From the NCBI GenBank assembly GCA_943912835.1, contig CALTVJ010000078.1, positions 1 to 6,808 on the forward strand: a stretch of 6,808 bases of DNA, in the 5' to 3' direction. The stretch is from an uncultured Porphyromonas sp. GTDB taxonomy: Bacteria > Bacteroidota > Bacteroidia > Bacteroidales > Porphyromonadaceae. This document shows, one piece after another, positions 4,701 to 6,808 of this stretch; the first letter of the stretch is position 1, and each line of letters opens with the position of its first letter. The notes below the pieces were generated by a model. It did not search any database and was not told the origin of the DNA. It saw nothing but the letters and a program-made list of their open reading frames with translations. Made by a program: the position numbers and the translations under genes.

Positions 4701-6808
4701 CTAAGGCAATAGTTCTTTGGAGATGAAATAGTAAACCTGACCAGCTATGCGTTGGCTGGGCAACTGATTATTGATAAAGAGCTCTTCTAGTTTATCCACT
4801 TTCTGTAAGTAGTTCTGATAATGAGCTTCCCAATCATTGGCTTTCACTCGTTTTCTACGGAGGTCGCATCGTCGGAAATAGTACAGTAGGCTATCATTAG
4901 GCCAGTTCCCTGTCTTGTAGTAAAATAGTTTCGCAATCGAAGCCTTTCGAGTAAGGAGTTTTCTATGATTCTGGGCATTGATTAGCTTCCTTTCGTACTT
5001 ATAGTTGCGACGAAGTTCGCGAAGTTCTTTTCTGCCAAGTCCGTTCACGAAGAGGGGGAGTAAAGAGCGATACGCTTGTATCAGTTCTTTGACATCATCA
5101 GGGGAATAAAAGTAGCCCTCTGTATAATTGCTATTAAGCAAACTATCGGGCATCCAGACCGCCTCATAGTAAGTATCTGATGCTGCATTTCGGTAAATCT
5201 CCGTGATAGGTTTGCTTCTCTCTTCTGAGCGTTGATGGAGTTGAATGAGTGGTGAGGAGGGCTGACTACGAAGCACTCCTAACTTTTTCTCATACCTCAT
5301 CAAACTTTGTAGCACTAATTCATTGCGTACATCTATATGATGACATAGGGTATCGATAACAGTTTCTAATGCGACATTTGAGAGTTGTCCTCCAGCAGGA
5401 GGGAAGACAATGCCACCTGCCGTTAGGCTACTATGGGGTACATCTAGGAGATAGATACTGGCTTCACGGCTATAATCATAGAAGATGGAGGACTTTACTA
5501 AATTGGGGTCTACAATGTAGTTGGCCAAATAGTCGTTATTTCGATTGATGTATTGAGCAAGTAAGTCCTTTCCTTGTAAGAGATAGTCTTGATAGGCTTC
5601 ATCAGCTCCATTCTGTAGCTGTAAAACAACGAGGCTGGCACTCCGCTCGGCAAGGCTACTAAGGAGGGAGGTGGAGAGGTCTAACTCCTGTGTTGTTCCG
5701 AGTAAGAAGATGATGTTGTCTTCAAAGGACTCTGGTTGGGTTTGACGAACAATCCGTTGTAGTGCAGAAGATAGTCCTCGCTCTTCGCCTCGGATTATTG
5801 CTGTTTCATTGAGTAAGAAATCCAACCAAGAGGCGAAGTTGCTTGTGGGGGGAAGGTGGCGATTGCCTTGCCCCGAAACGAGTGTTGCCGAATAGGTATA
5901 ATGCTTGTTCGGATTTGTCTTTAGTGCAATTGTCTGAAAAGAGTTGATGAGACGCTTGACTTCAGCTCTATCTTTCTCAAAGTAGAGTAAATGAAAATTC
6001 AGATGCGTTTGCCCATAAGCCATTTGCTCTACGACACGGATAGGAATGTCTCCTCCCTTGACGTTAATCAGCTTATTCTTACTATGATCCCAAACAGCAA
6101 ATGGTAGGTTGATTGCCCATTCTTTGATTTGTGTAGTATCGCTACTGGCTCTCTGCCTACTTTGCTGCGTAAACAGCAACTTCGTTTGTAGGTCTTGCGT
6201 GTGAAATGAGACACTATCTCGGTCAAACTCTTCTCCTCTCACATTAACAAGCTCTTGTCGTATGGCATTGGTATCCGAAGAACCTTTCTTATAGAAGGCA
6301 TGATGCTGTCCAACATAGGCTATCATATCAGATGGTATCCAACCCAAGATAGATCGTCCCTCGGCACTCAGGTCCGGCTTGTCTGACACAAGGGCGGCTT
6401 GACCTGTGTCATCATACTTGTAGACATAGACAAAGCCTCCCATTAGGACTTTCTGAGTCAAAGTTTCTTTGAGATATGGGTCAGCGTAGACTGAGAGAGA
6501 GTCCTCTTTGAGATGGCGATGCAAGTCATATAGGCGTTTAATTTTGCTGATGCCAACTTGATACCTGAGAGGACGATGGTTACTCTCAGATACGAAAGCG
6601 TGATTATAGAGGAGGAGTTTGTTTTTAGGCATCCACCCTACATAGTCTACACTGTTAGCATCTTTGAAATGGCGACGATTGCTGTACAAGAAGCCGAACA
6701 TTCCTTTGGGTCTACCGATGCCTTTAGGATTAGCCACGACAAGCTCGTAGTGTCCATTTTTCTCTCCAATAATATAGTAGGCAGTACCTAAGCCTTGAAG
6801 GCTTGTCG
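4701..6808 (-). CDS. tssR: Type VI secretion envelope protein TssR (5' end beyond the window)
   Basis: TssR belongs to the TssN-TssR set specific to Bacteroidota T6SS, thought to form the trans-envelope complex in place of TssJLM. The frame stays open from 6737 to the window edge, adding 23 codons (including AYYIIGEKNGHYELV) before the in-frame GTG at 6737. That GTG is therefore an internal Val codon, and about 701 residues of a longer protein are visible. Near the visible N-terminus are two SH3-like units ending in Gly-Trp motifs (YVGWMPKNKL at about 55-64, ILGWIPSDMI at about 153-162), resembling bacterial SH3/GW domains that contact cell-wall polymers. Residues 265-420 resemble a von Willebrand A-like fold (FHLLYFEKDR, then NIIFLLGTTQ and VVLQLQNGADEAYQDYLLQG), but the usual DxSxS metal-site motif is absent. 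The C-terminus is helical, with a basic stretch at about 592-625. It ends one base before the next gene. The family call is strong; detailed function is not settled by sequence. Confidence 0.85.
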   Translation of the reverse strand, partial: TSLQGLGTAYYIIGEKNGHYELVVANPKGIGRPKGMFGFLYSNRRHFKDANSVDYVGWMPKNKLLLYNHAFVSESNHRPLRYQVGISKIKRLYDLHRHLKEDSLSVYADPYLKETLTQKVLMGGFVYVYKYDDTGQAALVSDKPDLSAEGRSILGWIPSDMIAYVGQHHAFYKKGSSDTNAIRQELVNVRGEEFDRDSVSFHTQDLQTKLLFTQQSRQRASSDTTQIKEWAINLPFAVWDHSKNKLINVKGGDIPIRVVEQMAYGQTHLNFHLLYFEKDRAEVKRLINSFQTIALKTNPNKHYTYSATLVSGQGNRHLPPTSNFASWLDFLLNETAIIRGEERGLSSALQRIVRQTQPESFEDNIIFLLGTTQELDLSTSLLSSLAERSASLVVLQLQNGADEAYQDYLLQGKDLLAQYINRNNDYLANYIVDPNLVKSSIFYDYSREASIYLLDVPHSSLTAGGIVFPPAGGQLSNVALETVIDTLCHHIDVRNELVLQSLMRYEKKLGVLRSQPSSPLIQLHQRSEERSKPITEIYRNAASDTYYEAVWMPDSLLNSNYTEGYFYSPDDVKELIQAYRSLLPLFVNGLGRKELRELRRNYKYERKLINAQNHRKLLTRKASIAKLFYYKTGNWPNDSLLYYFRRCDLRRKRVKANDWEAHYQNYLQKVDKLEELFINNQLPSQRIAGQVYYFISKELLP

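Noticed and set aside
1..6808. CRISPR arrays, tRNA or rRNA genes, insertion sequences, attachment sites
   Set aside because: No spaced direct repeats, cloverleaf-like segments, transposase genes or terminal inverted repeats were seen. The window is almost entirely coding on one strand.

Overview
The window is part of a Bacteroidota-type (subtype iii) type VI secretion system (T6SS). All genes lie on the minus strand, so transcription runs from base 6808 toward base 1. The TssR-type envelope protein, the Bacteroidota form of Hcp (TssD) and a Bacteroidota-style VgrG all point to that phylum. So do the A/T-rich leader in front of hcp with no clear Shine-Dalgarno sequence and the moderately low GC content. 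The order is probably Bacteroidales, but nothing here fixes a genus.

Layout in the direction of transcription: (1) 6808-4701 is tssR, an envelope component that is still open at the window edge, so its 5' end is missing. (2) 4699-3923 starts one base after the tssR stop and encodes a 258-residue protein with two membrane segments and a winged-helix-like N-terminus. (3) 3922-3727 is a 196-base gap with a strong intrinsic terminator (3827-3781), a tentative Bacteroidota promoter (about 3919-3889) and an A/T-rich leader directly before hcp. (4) 3726-3328 is hcp (tssD), the inner-tube protein. (5) A roughly 100-base gap follows, with a 16-bp RNA hairpin at 3298-3263. (6) 3227-1461 is vgrG (tssI), the spike; an upstream GTG at 3272 is possible but lies inside the hairpin. 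(7) 1453-92 encodes a 453-residue protein with an uncharacterised N-terminal domain and C-terminal TPR-like helical repeats, only 7 bases after vgrG. (8) 76-1 is the first 25 codons of another gene, cut by the window edge.

The right-hand third encodes envelope machinery. From hcp onward comes the expelled module: tube, spike, a candidate spike/cargo adaptor, then a gene in the position where PAAR tips or effectors usually sit. The terminator separates the two blocks. The hairpin between hcp and vgrG could let the high-copy tube protein be made in excess over the low-copy spike. The least explained and most interesting parts are the TPR protein, the cut-off gene after it, the two-membrane-segment protein and the two RNA structures flanking hcp.
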